From Candidatus Vallotia laricis (GTDB lineage Bacteria; Pseudomonadota; Gammaproteobacteria; Burkholderiales; Burkholderiaceae): a stretch of 64,000 nucleotides of DNA. A model generated the notes under the pieces. The model was not told the origin of the DNA, ran no database searches, and saw only the letters and a program-made list of their open reading frames with translations. This document shows positions 53,226 to 63,725 of this stretch, piece by piece (the stretch's first letter is position 1; every line of letters starts with the position of its first letter). The DNA lies in NCBI RefSeq assembly GCF_020541325.1, contig NZ_CP047399.1, positions 930,001 through 994,000 on the forward strand, in the 5' to 3' direction. The position numbers and the translations under genes are program-made.

Positions 53226-54176
53226 TCATCTAATCGCATACTCTAGAGCGTCGACAAACATTGCCGCAATATCAAGCCCTGTTTGTTCAGTAAGCTCGCG
53301 GAAACATGTCGGACTTGTCACATTAATCTCTGTTAGCCAATTGCCAATCACGTCTAATCCAACTAAAAGAAGGCCGCGCTCAGACAGAACTGGGCCGAGC
53401 ACGGTAGCAATCTCGCAGTCACGCAACCCCAGCAACTGTCTACGCCCAACTCCACCGGCGGCTAGATTACCTCGAATTTCAGTGCCTTGCGGAATCCTCG
53501 CGAGTGCATAGGGCACTGGCTTTCCACCGATTAGTAGAATACGCTTATCGCCGTTTTTGATCTGTGGAATATATTTCTGTGCCATCACATTGCGCGAACC
53601 ATTATCGCTAAGCATCTCAATTGTTGAGCCTAGATTCATGCAGTCCTTGCGTATGCGGAATACCCCTCTTCCACCCATACTACCCAATGGTTTAAAAATC
53701 ACATCTTGGTTTTCGCTGTGGAATGTCTGAAGACGTACCATATCGCATGTAACGATCGTAGGCGCAGCGAACTGTGTAAATTCGCTAATTGAGATCTTTT
53801 CGGAATGATCACGAATTGCACGTGGTTTATTAAAAATTCTTGCGCCTTGCCGCTCGGCAATCTCTAAAAGCCAGGTTGATGTCACATACTCCATGTCGAA
53901 TGGGGGGTCTTTTCGCATGAGCACAGAACTAAAGGTGTTTAAACAGCGATTTTCTAAGCGTTCTATGTTGTACCACTGGCCCAAATTTGTATAATCGCCG
54001 ACAATCGAAAAACGCTGTACCCTGGCCTCGATACCACCCCCCGTATATACAAGGTGCCGAGGCTCACACGCATAAAGCACATAACCGCGCCGTTCGACCT
54101 CGACCATCATCGCGTATGTTGTATCTTTATAAATCTTGAACTGGGGCAGCGAGTCAGCAATAAATAGAATATCCAT
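53226..54176 (-). CDS. gshB: Glutathione synthetase
   Basis: ATP-grasp ligase of 316 residues joining gamma-glutamylcysteine and glycine. Family segments MDILFIADSLPQFKIYKDTT at the start, DPPFDMEYV, KPLGSMGGRGVFRI (ATP loop), GDKRILLIGGKPVPYALAR and the C-terminal GLDVIGNWLTEINVTSPT are all present. The ATG at 54176 is preferred to an upstream TTG (54191) because the usual sequence begins MDILFIAD. gshA, commonly upstream in Burkholderia, is not found in the adjacent 1.3 kb. Confidence 0.96.
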   Translation of the reverse strand: MDILFIADSLPQFKIYKDTTYAMMVEVERRGYVLYACEPRHLVYTGGGIEARVQRFSIVGDYTNLGQWYNIERLENRCLNTFSSVLMRKDPPFDMEYVTSTWLLEIAERQGARIFNKPRAIRDHSEKISISEFTQFAAPTIVTCDMVRLQTFHSENQDVIFKPLGSMGGRGVFRIRKDCMNLGSTIEMLSDNGSRNVMAQKYIPQIKNGDKRILLIGGKPVPYALARIPQGTEIRGNLAAGGVGRRQLLGLRDCEIATVLGPVLSERGLLLVGLDVIGNWLTEINVTSPTCFRELTEQTGLDIAAMFVDALEYAIR

Positions 54177-55486
54177 GGGTTGTTCCGGCAATATCGGCTA
54201 TTCAGGGTGTATTATCGAGGTACTGCTGTACTCTAGTAAGTTACGCAAGGCGCGCCTCTTCGTTATCCTACTAATTTACCTGATGCAGCTAACAGTTCAA
54301 GGAAAGTAATAGTGCAATACTTATGCTACATGTGACCTTCAATTCACAGAAAGAACTTGAGCTCACGGCCACTTAAATCCTGATAGCTATAATCTAGCGA
54401 AAACTGGATATTCAGATTTTTGGGAAGGTAGGTTTAATACCATATTTATTTTTATTGAAGTTACACATAGGCTTGTGATTGTATCTGAATCAATGTAGTG
54501 TCCATCAGCTTCTTAGCCACAGTATCACGACACTATCGCTGCTGCCAATATCTTTAATTGAGCATATACTAGTATAAAGTGCTACGTAATTTATACTAAA
54601 GTGCCAGATTATAAATCTAATAGGATTAAAAAGTGTCTTAGCGCAGCCTATTTTGGGGCTAAATTGCCAGCATAAGTCTTCTACTACTATCGTATACAGC
54701 ACCTAATAATCAATAGTTTACTTTCAGCTATTTATGGAGCGCACTGCAATTCAATCGACTCTAATACGTATTCTGAATATTATTATCTAAACATAGTTAT
54801 GTTAAAGATAAAAATCAAAATTCCTAATAAATACAGGTAGTTTCTTACTATTTATTCTAATTTATTTATATACACCGTACAATTTTAGTCTATTATGTCT
54901 AATTCTATCGGGATGTTTCGTCAGTATATGCATAAGTGTACATAGTTTTTTTACCGAAACTAAAATAGTTTCCATATTATGATGCAGTCATTACTTTAAT
55001 TACTTTCCTAATTCTAACTACAGTAGCTACTAGCTATTAATCGCAATTCGAAGGTCATTATCGGTTTCGCAATACAGCAGGAACTCTCTTTCTAGCAATC
55101 AAAGTTATAGCCTCGATCATTACAGTGTTTAAAAGATATGATTGTTATCATAGAGCACATTATGCATCTTTACCTTATCTAGGTTAATTAATTTAATGAG
55201 CACAGCAATACGTTTCATAGCATTGAATTATCTCAATAATAAGCCGCTGCGACTTAAGCTACCTATAGTGATAATTGTACAATATAGTATGTTTACAGTA
55301 CTTCAAGCAGTGCAGAAGTATTACGATCAATATCGTCGATACAGCATGCGAAAATCTTGGTTAGAATCACCTAACAGCCTCACTGCGCGGTTGAACATAC
55401 TATATCCCTTATCGCCCGCGTGACCATAGTGATAGACTGGAGCAATGCATAAACTTTATGCTGTATTTTAGATTTAGGAAAAAATA
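54177..55486. other. 1.3-kb region between gshB and ubiK without a gene
   Basis: Burkholderia carries gshA, amtB and glnK in this interval as I recall. None could be read, and the interval is far shorter than those genes. Open frames at 54505-54702 (minus) and 55196-55423 (plus) resemble nothing known. Confidence 0.45.
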
Positions 55487-55734
55487 ATGAAACAGTCTAA
55501 TGGAGTGTTAGACATAATGGAGTGTTAGACAATTTGAAGTCTAACTTTAGCAAAATGCTACAAAATTCGCTTGCAAAAGATGTCGAGCGCAACATCAAAG
55601 CGATGTTTTCGCAAAGCTTCTCTAAATTAAATCCAGTCACGCGTGAGGAATTTGACGCACAAGCTAATATTCTAGACCGCATTCAGCTGAAGCTCGAAGG
55701 GCTAGAGCGACGCGTATATCAGAACTTTAATTAA
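55487..55734 (+). CDS. ubiK: Ubiquinone accessory factor UbiK (BMFP domain), 5' end broken by a duplication
   Basis: The original start appears to be the ATG at 55487 (AGGA at 55476-55479). It encodes MKQSNGVLD and then hits a 17-bp tandem duplication (55498-55514, 55515-55531) that shifts frame to a TAG at 55526. The rest of the gene is intact from an in-frame GTG at 55522: 70 residues with the UbiK core NSLAKDVERNIKAMFSQ and the C-terminal coiled coil LEGLERRVYQ. UbiK helps ubiquinone synthesis with UbiJ. Removing one repeat copy restores a continuous 76-codon frame. It may survive through GTG reinitiation or be a new pseudogene. Confidence 0.75.
55498..55531 (+). repeat. 17-bp exact tandem duplication inside the ubiK 5' end
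   Basis: TAATGGAGTGTTAGACA occurs twice with no spacer. A 17-nt addition shifts the frame by two. The second copy supplies the GTG at 55522 that is in frame with the UbiK core. Confidence 0.95.
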
Positions 55735-56276
55735 AGAAAAGGCTGCCTCAAGAAGGCTGTCCGCGCATCTAAAAGAGCCCTTTGCTCATGCCCGCTGCTC
55801 GTTACAATATACGAGTGATAATTAGACTCTAGCTATATTAATCTATCTAAGTTTAATCGTTAATTCTACTCTACTTTACTTGTAGAACTCGCGTGGCATA
55901 TTTGGACTATTATAGTAATTTGGATACGATCATAGCAATCTGTATCGCACTCGATTTATATGTACAGTATGCTTTTAAAATATTTTCTTATCGTATAAGG
56001 GGTATATCAAAGTGCAGCACGTAATCTTATTTCTGGAAAGAAGTGTCCTTCTTTAAATAAATCTACCTAATTTAGTGTGTTTATTGCAACTCTAGAAAAG
56101 AAAATACACTTTAACAACAATTGTATTATTACAATCTAGCCGTATTAGATTTATCTAGTTTATACTTAGATTTCGTTGGCAATTATCCCAAGAGAGTTGC
56201 AAATTGACCCGAAGAGTCCTGTAAAAATCCAGGTCTTATCCCTGAAGAGTTCTCCCGCTCTGCTGTTTCAGCACTC
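55735..56276. other. Spacer between ubiK and lipA
   Basis: No gene recognised in about 540 bp. The ubiK and lipA genes converge here. Confidence 0.5.
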
Positions 56277-57290
56277 TTATTCTGTAATAACGCCCGCACC
56301 TAACGCCTGTACGTCTGCATAATAGCTTGAGCGCACCATTGCACCAACAGCTGCATGTGAGAAACCCATCATATAAGCTTTTTGCTCATACATTTTAAAA
56401 CTGTCTGGGTGCACATAGGTACGCACAGGAAGATGATGCTTCGATGGTTGAAGATACTGGCCAATTGTTAACATGTTAACATCATGTTCCCGTAAATCAT
56501 GCATAACCTGTAAAATCTCCTCTTCAGTTTCGCCAAGCCCCACCATTAATCCAGACTTTGTTAAAACGTCTGGATGTAGTGACTTAAAATTCTTCAAGAG
56601 ATTTAAGGAGTGAGCATAGTCTGAGCCTGGCCGTGCTTCTTTATATAGTCGCGGTACAGTTTCAAGATTATGATTCATGACGTCCGGAGGCGCTGTGTTA
56701 AGAATGGTTAAGGCGCGCTCTAATCGACCCCGAAAGTCTGGGGTTAGTATCTCAATCTGAGTTTTTGGCGAAAGATCTCTAATTTTCCGGATACATTCTG
56801 TAAAATGTCTAGCACCACCATCGCGTAAATCGTCTCGATCTACACTGGTAATCACCATATAGCGCAATTTTAGCATGGCAGTGATACGTGCCAGTTTGAT
56901 CGGTTCGTCTTCATCTAGTGGGTGTGGTCGTCCATGCCCAACATCACAGAATGGGCAACGACGTGTACACCTATCCCCCATAATCATAAATGTCGCAGTC
57001 CCTTTGCCAAAGCATTCGCCGATATTCGGGCAACTACCTTCTTCGCAGACTGTATGCAGATTGTTCTCGCGCAGAATGCGTTTTATCTCATAAAATCTAG
57101 AGTTACTAGTTGCAGCTCTCACACGAATCCAATCTGGTTTATTTAATTTCTCAATTGGTACAATCTTAATTGGAATTCTCGACGTCTTAGCCCAAGATTT
57201 TTGTTTTGTACCTTGATTAATGGTAGAGCAAGAGATATGTATCTCAGATTCAGCGAGAGGAACAAATAAATTAGGAGGCGTCGTCGTCAT
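56277..57290 (-). CDS. lipA: Lipoyl synthase
   Basis: Radical-SAM enzyme of 337 residues inserting two sulfurs into octanoyl groups on lipoyl domains. The auxiliary cluster ligands are C82, C87 and C93 ([13 protein letters not shown]), the radical-SAM ligands C108, C112 and C115 (CTRRCPFC), and the conserved RSSY serine segment is near the C-terminus. The length is slightly above E. coli's, as in Burkholderia. It follows lipB by 33 nt on the same strand. With LipB it gives self-sufficiency in lipoylation from octanoyl-ACP. Confidence 0.98.
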   Translation of the reverse strand: MTTTPPNLFVPLAESEIHISCSTINQGTKQKSWAKTSRIPIKIVPIEKLNKPDWIRVRAATSNSRFYEIKRILRENNLHTVCEEGSCPNIGECFGKGTATFMIMGDRCTRRCPFCDVGHGRPHPLDEDEPIKLARITAMLKLRYMVITSVDRDDLRDGGARHFTECIRKIRDLSPKTQIEILTPDFRGRLERALTILNTAPPDVMNHNLETVPRLYKEARPGSDYAHSLNLLKNFKSLHPDVLTKSGLMVGLGETEEEILQVMHDLREHDVNMLTIGQYLQPSKHHLPVRTYVHPDSFKMYEQKAYMMGFSHAAVGAMVRSSYYADVQALGAGVITE

Positions 57291-57323
57291 ATTGAATTCT
57301 ATGCAGTAGCAACTATATCCGGC

Positions 57324-58022
57324 TTAGCCGTCCACAAAGTTAACATTCTCGCTCGCCACATCGGACGATGGAAAAACGGCGATCGGAGGTAGATTAAACA
57401 TTAGTCGCTCGGCAAGTATCTGTGCTACTTCATGCCAATTTGCTAATACGCCAAGTGAAGCCATATCAACCGTTTGGAGACCTACATAACCACATGGGTT
57501 AATATTGTAGAATGGTTTAAGATCCATTTGGAGATTAAGACTCACGCCGTGATACGAACAACCATTGCGGATTTTTAAACCAAGCGCTGCAATCTTTGCA
57601 ATAATATTTTGATTAGAAGATCTAACTTCTACATAGATGCCTGGCGCGCCAGCTTGTCGCTTACCAACAAGATTATACGTCGCCAGAGTATCAATCACTG
57701 CTTGCTCAATGCACGTCACTAAATCACGGACCCATATCCGTCGGCGCCGTAGATCAGTCAAAAGGTAAGCGATGACCTGACCTGGACCATGATAGGTAAT
57801 CTGTCCACCACGATCGACCCGGATAAGTGCTATGTCATTATTTTCGGTCAGCAAATGCGCGCTATCGCCTGCCTGACCTAGCGTATAGACCGGAAGATGC
57901 TCAACCAGCCAAATTTCGTCGGTGGTAAATAACGTGCGTTTAGCAGTAAATACACGCATAGCGTTAAAGCTTACCTCGTAGGATTCAACACCACGCCAAC
58001 GCAAAATTATATCATTAAACAT
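57324..58022 (-). CDS. lipB: Octanoyl-ACP:protein octanoyltransferase
   Basis: LipB of 232 residues, transferring octanoate from ACP to lipoyl domains. The conserved [12 protein letters not shown] (71-82), lysine K143 in [13 protein letters not shown] and the acyl-accepting cysteine C177 in NINPCGYVG are intact. It lies directly before lipA. In Burkholderia ybeD is usually adjacent upstream; here 0.9 kb of spacer separates them. Confidence 0.97.
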   Translation of the reverse strand: MFNDIILRWRGVESYEVSFNAMRVFTAKRTLFTTDEIWLVEHLPVYTLGQAGDSAHLLTENNDIALIRVDRGGQITYHGPGQVIAYLLTDLRRRRIWVRDLVTCIEQAVIDTLATYNLVGKRQAGAPGIYVEVRSSNQNIIAKIAALGLKIRNGCSYHGVSLNLQMDLKPFYNINPCGYVGLQTVDMASLGVLANWHEVAQILAERLMFNLPPIAVFPSSDVASENVNFVDG

Positions 58023-58920
58023 CTCAGCTCAAGCGGCCGGCTTTGTGCTAAGGTCAATCGACGGCACAGACATCATCCCGTTAGTTTGTCGGTAAATGTT
58101 ATTACTACTAGGCGACTACGCAGATAAAGCTGACAACGACTTTTAGTATATCATCTGCTAACTGTGGAATATTGTATCAACTACTAGAGAATAATTTGTT
58201 TATTTATTGTATAAATACAACTCCGATGGCCAATCTTTATCAGACATCATGCTTATCTCCCAAAATATTCGGATAAATAGTAGGTCTATAATATAAATAG
58301 CGTATTTTAGGTGGCTCATACAAATAATTAATAGAACCTGCTAGTAGCATTAGAAATTAACAACGAGATATTAGTAAGTCTACTATAGACGAGCTTTACT
58401 ACACTAATCTAAGTGCATTAATGCCTTCAAGTGCCTCGACCCTAAACCTTTATAAAAAACGCAAGAACCATGTACGACGGTCTACGCTGCTATTTACTAA
58501 ATAAATCTGCACATTGGAGACTTAAGCCAGCATGTCTTTGATTGATCTGTATAATTTGCGTAACGATAATAGAGGGTCTTTGTTTCTAAGTAATCGGATC
58601 TCAGAAGATGGATCTTATAGGATGTTATATGTAAGCCCGTCAGTTATATTGTAAACTCTGCTGGAGACATAAGAAGTTATTACTTACAAAAAATAATTAA
58701 TAGACTAGCGCGTTAGTCTATTAATTTAGAGACCTAAAAGCCCCCCCCGATAGATTATTCATTTGTCTATCTAAGGATTTTTCTAGGAAAAGACAGTTAT
58801 TCTGCATAAAATAGTCCCCATGACTCGTACGCACGTGAGACACGATGTGATCCTCTAATGCCCGGGACATATAGATACTATATTACATATGTAGTTGTGA
58901 GACTGCTATATATCCGGCTG
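58023..58920. other. 0.9-kb spacer between ybeD and lipB
   Basis: No gene recognised. It holds a 13-bp inverted repeat (58695-58726) and a C8 tract (58741-58748). The spacer must contain the lipB promoter if lipB is no longer read from ybeD. Confidence 0.5.
58695..58726 (-). terminator. Inverted repeat downstream of ybeD
   Basis: AATTAATAGACTA and its exact complement enclose GCGCGT. It lies about 195 nt 3' of ybeD on the minus strand. A transcript end is plausible but lacks a U-tract. Confidence 0.4.
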
Positions 58921-59202
58921 TTATAGCACAATCCTTACCATCGGGTGGCTAGTGAGCACATAGTAAAGAGCGTCTAATTGCGCACGGCTAATTGCACGCA
59001 CAGTCACTGTGACACTAATATAGTTACCATTGCTGGAATTCTTACTCTGCACTTTAATATTGTCGAACTCAAAACCAGAATTTTGAATTACCCCAACAAT
59101 AACCCGCTCAAATTTCGGATGCCACTTGCCAATCACTTTTATTGGAAAGTCGCATGGAAACTGTAATAGTGGTTTATTCAGCGAATTTATAATCTCGGCC
59201 AT
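58921..59202 (-). CDS. YbeD/DUF493 family protein
   Basis: Small cytoplasmic protein of 93 residues with an ACT-like alpha/beta fold. The family segments LQFPCDFPIKVIGK, a central SSNGNYISVTVTVRA and the C-terminal LYYVLTSHPMVRIVL are visible. It is commonly encoded next to lipB, and its exact role is unknown. It starts 64 nt after the dacC stop and is probably read with it. Confidence 0.92.
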   Translation of the reverse strand: MAEIINSLNKPLLQFPCDFPIKVIGKWHPKFERVIVGVIQNSGFEFDNIKVQSKNSSNGNYISVTVTVRAISRAQLDALYYVLTSHPMVRIVL

Positions 59203-59266
59203 TTAGTCCCCAAGTTTATACATCGCACTCTTGGTAACTACGGTAGCTAATCACTTTATTTTCACG

Positions 59267-60505
59267 TCACGCCTTCTTAGAAAACATCATGAGTACTGTA
59301 TCACACAAGCGTCCAAAGATTCCAGCTTCTGGCATAGCTTGTAGGGCCACAGCCGGAAACTGCGTTAGCACATTATCTTTGACGGTAACCTTTACCGCAC
59401 CCACTATTTGTCCATCAGAAATGGGGCCAACAAGCGGGCTATAGCCTTCTAGCACTGGTGTAATTTTCTCTCCCATACCATGTGGAACCGTTATGTACTG
59501 GTCTTTCTTAACTCCGATCGGTATCGTATATTTTTGGCCTTTGTACACACGTAGCGACTCAACAACCTGGTTGGCCTTATACAATAGTATTGTGTCATAC
59601 GCTTCGTAGCCATAGTTGAGCATATTCAAGCTATCTTGCGTGCGATCACTCTCTTTTGGTTCCCCCATCATCACACTTACCATCCGGCGCGACGCGTTTG
59701 AAAACGCCCATGGCAAGGGCCGTTTTGCACTAGCAATAAGGCAATAGCCTGCTGCTTTAGTATAGCCAGTCTTAAGTCCATCTACAGAGGGATCTATCCA
59801 CAACAATCGGTTGCGGTTTAGCTGCTTAATCTTATTATATGTAAAATCTTTGACCGAAAAGATTGAATAATACTCGGGATAGTCTAACATCAGGTGCGCT
59901 GACAGCACAGCAAGGTCAGCTGCACTTGTATAGTGCAGCTGATTAGGCATGCCACTGACATCAATATAGTGCGTATTTTTCATGCCAAGTTTTTGTACCG
60001 CTTCGTTCATCATCTCTACGAAGTGTGCCTCGCTACCACCAATAAGCTCAGCTAACGCAATAGCTGCGTCGTTCCCAGACTGCACGATCATCCCGTACAC
60101 TAAATCATGTACGGTTACGGGCTTTTTTGCCTCGATAAACATGCGCGATTCATCTGTATGCATGCGACGGATCGACTGGCTTGGTACTACAATTTGCTCC
60201 ATCGAAATTTTTTTAGTCTTCAACATATCGAAAACTAAGTACGCCGTCATTAACTTGGTTAATGATGCAGGCTCCACTCTTTTATCGGCATTATTCGACG
60301 CAAGCGTTTGCATGCTACTAACATCGACCAGCACCCAGGAGCGCGCATTAACCGCAGGAGGTGGAATTTGTGCGAGCACATCGCTAGAAACGATCAGGGC
60401 AGATGCGGAGAGTATGGTAGGTAATACACATGAAGGTTTCAAGACGCGTGTGATAACGCGCCAGATAAAGATCAAACTCATAGCAATCGAATGAATGTTA
60501 AACAT
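59267..60505 (-). CDS. dacC: D-alanyl-D-alanine carboxypeptidase (penicillin-binding protein 5/6 family)
   Basis: Serine DD-peptidase of 412 residues that trims peptidoglycan pentapeptides. A long N-terminus ends in a signal peptide with probable cleavage after A45 (VLA-QIPPP). Active-site motifs are S81-x-x-K84 (ASLTK), S143-G-N (VQSGND) and K245-T-G (LKTGYT), followed by the C-terminal PBP5-type domain and a short amphipathic tail. The choice between dacA and dacC symbols is uncertain. An in-frame ATG at 60481 is an alternative start. Confidence 0.93.
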   Translation of the reverse strand: MFNIHSIAMSLIFIWRVITRVLKPSCVLPTILSASALIVSSDVLAQIPPPAVNARSWVLVDVSSMQTLASNNADKRVEPASLTKLMTAYLVFDMLKTKKISMEQIVVPSQSIRRMHTDESRMFIEAKKPVTVHDLVYGMIVQSGNDAAIALAELIGGSEAHFVEMMNEAVQKLGMKNTHYIDVSGMPNQLHYTSAADLAVLSAHLMLDYPEYYSIFSVKDFTYNKIKQLNRNRLLWIDPSVDGLKTGYTKAAGYCLIASAKRPLPWAFSNASRRMVSVMMGEPKESDRTQDSLNMLNYGYEAYDTILLYKANQVVESLRVYKGQKYTIPIGVKKDQYITVPHGMGEKITPVLEGYSPLVGPISDGQIVGAVKVTVKDNVLTQFPAVALQAMPEAGIFGRLCDTVLMMFSKKA

Positions 60506-61726
60506 AAAAGTTTGGTCAGCGACTGCTATAACAGGCGCAATACTAACCGATTAAACTACAAGTAAACTAAACTCCATACGCCGAAGCAGAGAGTAGTATT
60601 TATTGTACACGCCAACTTTCAGTACTGCATAAATGCGGTTATGCTATTGTGACTTGTCGAATAAACTAAGGTGCATAAAATTTATGAGACTCCCTGGTTA
60701 AACGAAATCAAGGGGTGTTTATTCGTACCTCGATGACTACTTTAGTGGTCGTTATTGAATAATTGGTTTTCAATCGACGAAACCTGTTCTCTCTCGCACA
60801 ACTAGACAATAATAACGAAATATTGTATCTAGGTTACTCTTTCACTGGGCATGCTAAACTACACGCTTGTGTTCAGGCGAATTTAAATTCTCTACCAGCT
60901 GTTGGTATAACATTCAGAAATGACAGAATGAAAAAACCGCACCGTTAATGTTAAACGCCAGTTGCGCAGTCAGAATATTGCTATGTAATACGAGATTGCA
61001 CTCAAAAAATTACTGGAGTCGTTTACAATTTCTATTGTGCTCAGTAAAGGGCAAGCGCTTATAGTTAGGGTCCAAACCTAAGAATCTCTTACATATAATT
61101 AAGCCCGCTCTAGATAGGATTTAATGACATAGGAGTTTTACTTCAATCTTGGTTCATAAGACATAGATAGAATCGATCAATAGAGAAGCACCCTATAAGT
61201 TATCTATTATAAGGATGCTAAGTATCCTAGCGTTAGCGCCACAATTATTCCATCTAAATATAGCAAACTGAACAATTTGAATCATTCCCATGCCTTCTTG
61301 GTATATTCGGACGCTACCTAAAGCGGCATAATCTGATATATGGTCAAGACCATATATCAGAAATTTTAGTCAAGCTGAGACCGAGCGGGAAAAGCTATTC
61401 TTTATACTACACCCATGTACCGACGACAGGGTTTCCTAGACCGAATTAGCAATCAAGTACTACAGCACATCATCGTTAGTAAATATATCGCGTATCATGC
61501 CTGGATTGATTACCATGCCCTCGCCGACTTAGCAATCCGGCGGCGAAAATTGTTCTGTTAGCGACTATAAAAACCTCATGTTCTATTGGCATAGAACTAG
61601 TGCTGTTTAGCGACATTAATAGTAATTCAATGGGCAGTGCTTTTCACTACCCATTAGGTACAACAAGGTGTCAACTTTTGTATCATTGTATCGAAAGGCA
61701 CAGCACAGCCTCACTACAATCTCAAA
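60506..61726. other. 1.2-kb spacer between dacC and birA
   Basis: The flanking genes are divergent, so promoters must lie here, but none could be assigned with confidence. A 14-bp perfect inverted repeat (61332-61361) is present. Open frames such as 60763-60948 and 61600-61791 resemble no family. Confidence 0.5.
61332..61361. repeat. Perfect inverted repeat, 14-bp arms, 2-nt spacer
   Basis: TCTGATATATGGTC (61332-61345) and its exact complement (61348-61361) around AA, followed by AATTTT. It is intergenic between divergent genes, where a terminator is unexpected, so it could be an operator or the relic of a lost gene's end. Confidence 0.55.
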
Positions 61727-62851
61727 ATGTCCTATCATTCTTCCTTCCAAGATCTGCCCAGCATCCCAGAAAAAACCGATGCTGGTTTTGAATCGCTTGC
61801 AGCAGTAGCTGATGGCATCGAATACAAACGGCTCCTCGAACTACTTGACCCACAGCCTTCGCGCTGGACACTCGAAGTAGTCTATGAGACCGGATCAACT
61901 AACGCGGATCTAGCTGCATGGCTAAAGTCAGCACGCTGGATACCGTTCGATCCTCGTGTACGCGTCGCCTATTCTCAAACGGCAGGACGAGGCCGGCATA
62001 GCCGGCCGTGGTTATCCACTCCCGGAAATGCTTTGCTGTTCTCGCTAGCTCACTTGATACCGCGCACTCCGAATCGACTCTCCGGTCTAAGCCTAGCTGT
62101 CGGCGCGACGATCGTAGAAGGGCTGCGCACCCTACCACTAGATGATAACCGACAGATTTTAATCAAGTGGCCAAATGACATCCTGTTAGATGGCGAGAAG
62201 CTGGCTGGAGTACTTGTGGAAACCGTATGGAGCACGCAAGACGCTACTGCACTCGTGGTCGGCGTGGGACTTAATATTAATAGCGCCGACAGTTTGGTGA
62301 AGCAAATTGAATCGTCACACGAAATATTACGCGCCGCTTCTCCACTTATGCCTAGCGCATTATCGAGCGCGTGGCCGCATGTCGCTCTGACCCCTGTACT
62401 TGGAGCGGTACTCAATGCGTTAGCGGTTGGATTGGAGCGCTTTGGCCAGCATGGCTTCGAGCCATTCCGTAATACCTGGATCTCCGTAAATGCCTATGTG
62501 GGCCAGGAGGTGGTCATTTTTGGACATAGAGGAGAAGTGGCGCGTGGTATTGTGTACGGCGTTGATGAAAAGGGACAACTGTTAATACGTACGCCTCAAG
62601 AAATCCGGGCGATTGCCACAGGAGATGTATCATTGAGGCTCTCCGAAAACATTCCTACGTCAGCGAAGCCGGTATCGAGTGCGTTTTCTTATGAAGAACG
62701 CCTCAATAAACTATCAATAGCCAATACCTCCGTAATAAAACGGTATTTACCTAATTGCCTACCGGGGATACGCCTGGATCCTACTCATCCGTCGCCGCGC
62801 TCTTCAAGCTCTAGCACGCAGCCAGCCGCTGAATGCTCGCATAAACAATAG
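61727..62851 (+). CDS. birA: Biotin--[acetyl-CoA-carboxylase] ligase with C-terminal extension
   Basis: BirA class I (no DNA-binding domain), 374 residues. The biotin/ATP motif GRGRHSRPW (87-95), [19 protein letters not shown] (147-165), GVGLNIN (179-185) and the C-terminal SH3-like domain ending at TGDVSLRL (298-305) are intact. About 69 further residues follow, ending in a Ser/Pro-rich tail, and resemble nothing in BirA; a lost stop codon is likely. It is followed 28 nt later by coaX, as in Burkholderia. Confidence 0.94.
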   Translation: MSYHSSFQDLPSIPEKTDAGFESLAAVADGIEYKRLLELLDPQPSRWTLEVVYETGSTNADLAAWLKSARWIPFDPRVRVAYSQTAGRGRHSRPWLSTPGNALLFSLAHLIPRTPNRLSGLSLAVGATIVEGLRTLPLDDNRQILIKWPNDILLDGEKLAGVLVETVWSTQDATALVVGVGLNINSADSLVKQIESSHEILRAASPLMPSALSSAWPHVALTPVLGAVLNALAVGLERFGQHGFEPFRNTWISVNAYVGQEVVIFGHRGEVARGIVYGVDEKGQLLIRTPQEIRAIATGDVSLRLSENIPTSAKPVSSAFSYEERLNKLSIANTSVIKRYLPNCLPGIRLDPTHPSPRSSSSSTQPAAECSHKQ

Positions 62852-62879
62852 CCGTACAACGACGACGCTAAATCCACTC

Positions 62880-63725
62880 ATGATCGATCCCGACATTGCT
62901 GGCATGACCAGTTACCGCTTAGTGATCGATGCTGGCAATAGCCGCACTAAATGGGCTCTGGTATACGCTGATGGTAATTTACGGAAACTAGGTGTGTTCT
63001 CATATGAAAATGAGCAGGTCAACCTCCCGGCACGTGTGACAGGACTACTAGCAGTCGATTTTCCGGAGCCAGCCGATATCTGGATCTCTAACGCTGCTGG
63101 CCAGCACGTCGCCGCGCGTTTGTCGGAAATGCTTGATATAAGATGGCCGGACATTTCACGTACGACTATTATGTCGCGAGCAGCGCAGTGTGGGGTAAGG
63201 AATGGATATAGCGAACCAACACAACTTGGTACGGATCGGTGGGCCGGTATGATCGGAGCACGAGCAGCTTACCCGCATGAGCATCTACTGATCGTCACTC
63301 TCGGCACTGCAACGACAATCGAGGCACTACACGCCGACGGCATTTTTGTCGGTGGCCTGATTGCACCAGGATGGTCATTAATGATGCGCTCTCTCGGAGA
63401 ACATACTGCGCAGTTGCCGACGCTGACACCGGCAGGCGCACGATCAGCTCTAGCCGGAAAGCTAGATCTAATGTTCGGTACGAACACACCAGCGTCTCTA
63501 TCTACCGGATGTGCTCTTGCGCAAGCTAGCCTTATAGAACATGCTTATGTGAAATGGCGCGCTGAACTAGGTGGAGCGCCTGTACGTATGATTCTTGGCG
63601 GTGGCGGTGGAGACGTGGTGGCGAAAACGCTAACTATTCCACATACTCGTCACGAGCATTTAATATTATCTGGGCTCGCGCTGATTGCGCAGGATGAGGT
63701 AATAGCGCATAAGCACAGTTCTTGA
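62880..63725 (+). CDS. coaX: Type III pantothenate kinase
   Basis: First enzyme of coenzyme A synthesis from pantothenate, type III, 281 residues at most. The ASKHA-fold phosphate loop [14 protein letters not shown], the [11 protein letters not shown] segment and [11 protein letters not shown] are present, as is the C-terminal [11 protein letters not shown]. An ATG at 62904 ([12 protein letters not shown]) is an equally plausible start. With coaD at 35.5 kb it gives two steps of the pathway. The birA-coaX pair is typical of beta-proteobacteria. Confidence 0.95.
   Translation: MIDPDIAGMTSYRLVIDAGNSRTKWALVYADGNLRKLGVFSYENEQVNLPARVTGLLAVDFPEPADIWISNAAGQHVAARLSEMLDIRWPDISRTTIMSRAAQCGVRNGYSEPTQLGTDRWAGMIGARAAYPHEHLLIVTLGTATTIEALHADGIFVGGLIAPGWSLMMRSLGEHTAQLPTLTPAGARSALAGKLDLMFGTNTPASLSTGCALAQASLIEHAYVKWRAELGGAPVRMILGGGGGDVVAKTLTIPHTRHEHLILSGLALIAQDEVIAHKHSS

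Noticed and set aside
55196-55423. 75-codon plus-strand open frame before ubiK
   Set aside because: Does not resemble GlnK, AmtB or any other expected neighbour, and ordinary spacer composition.
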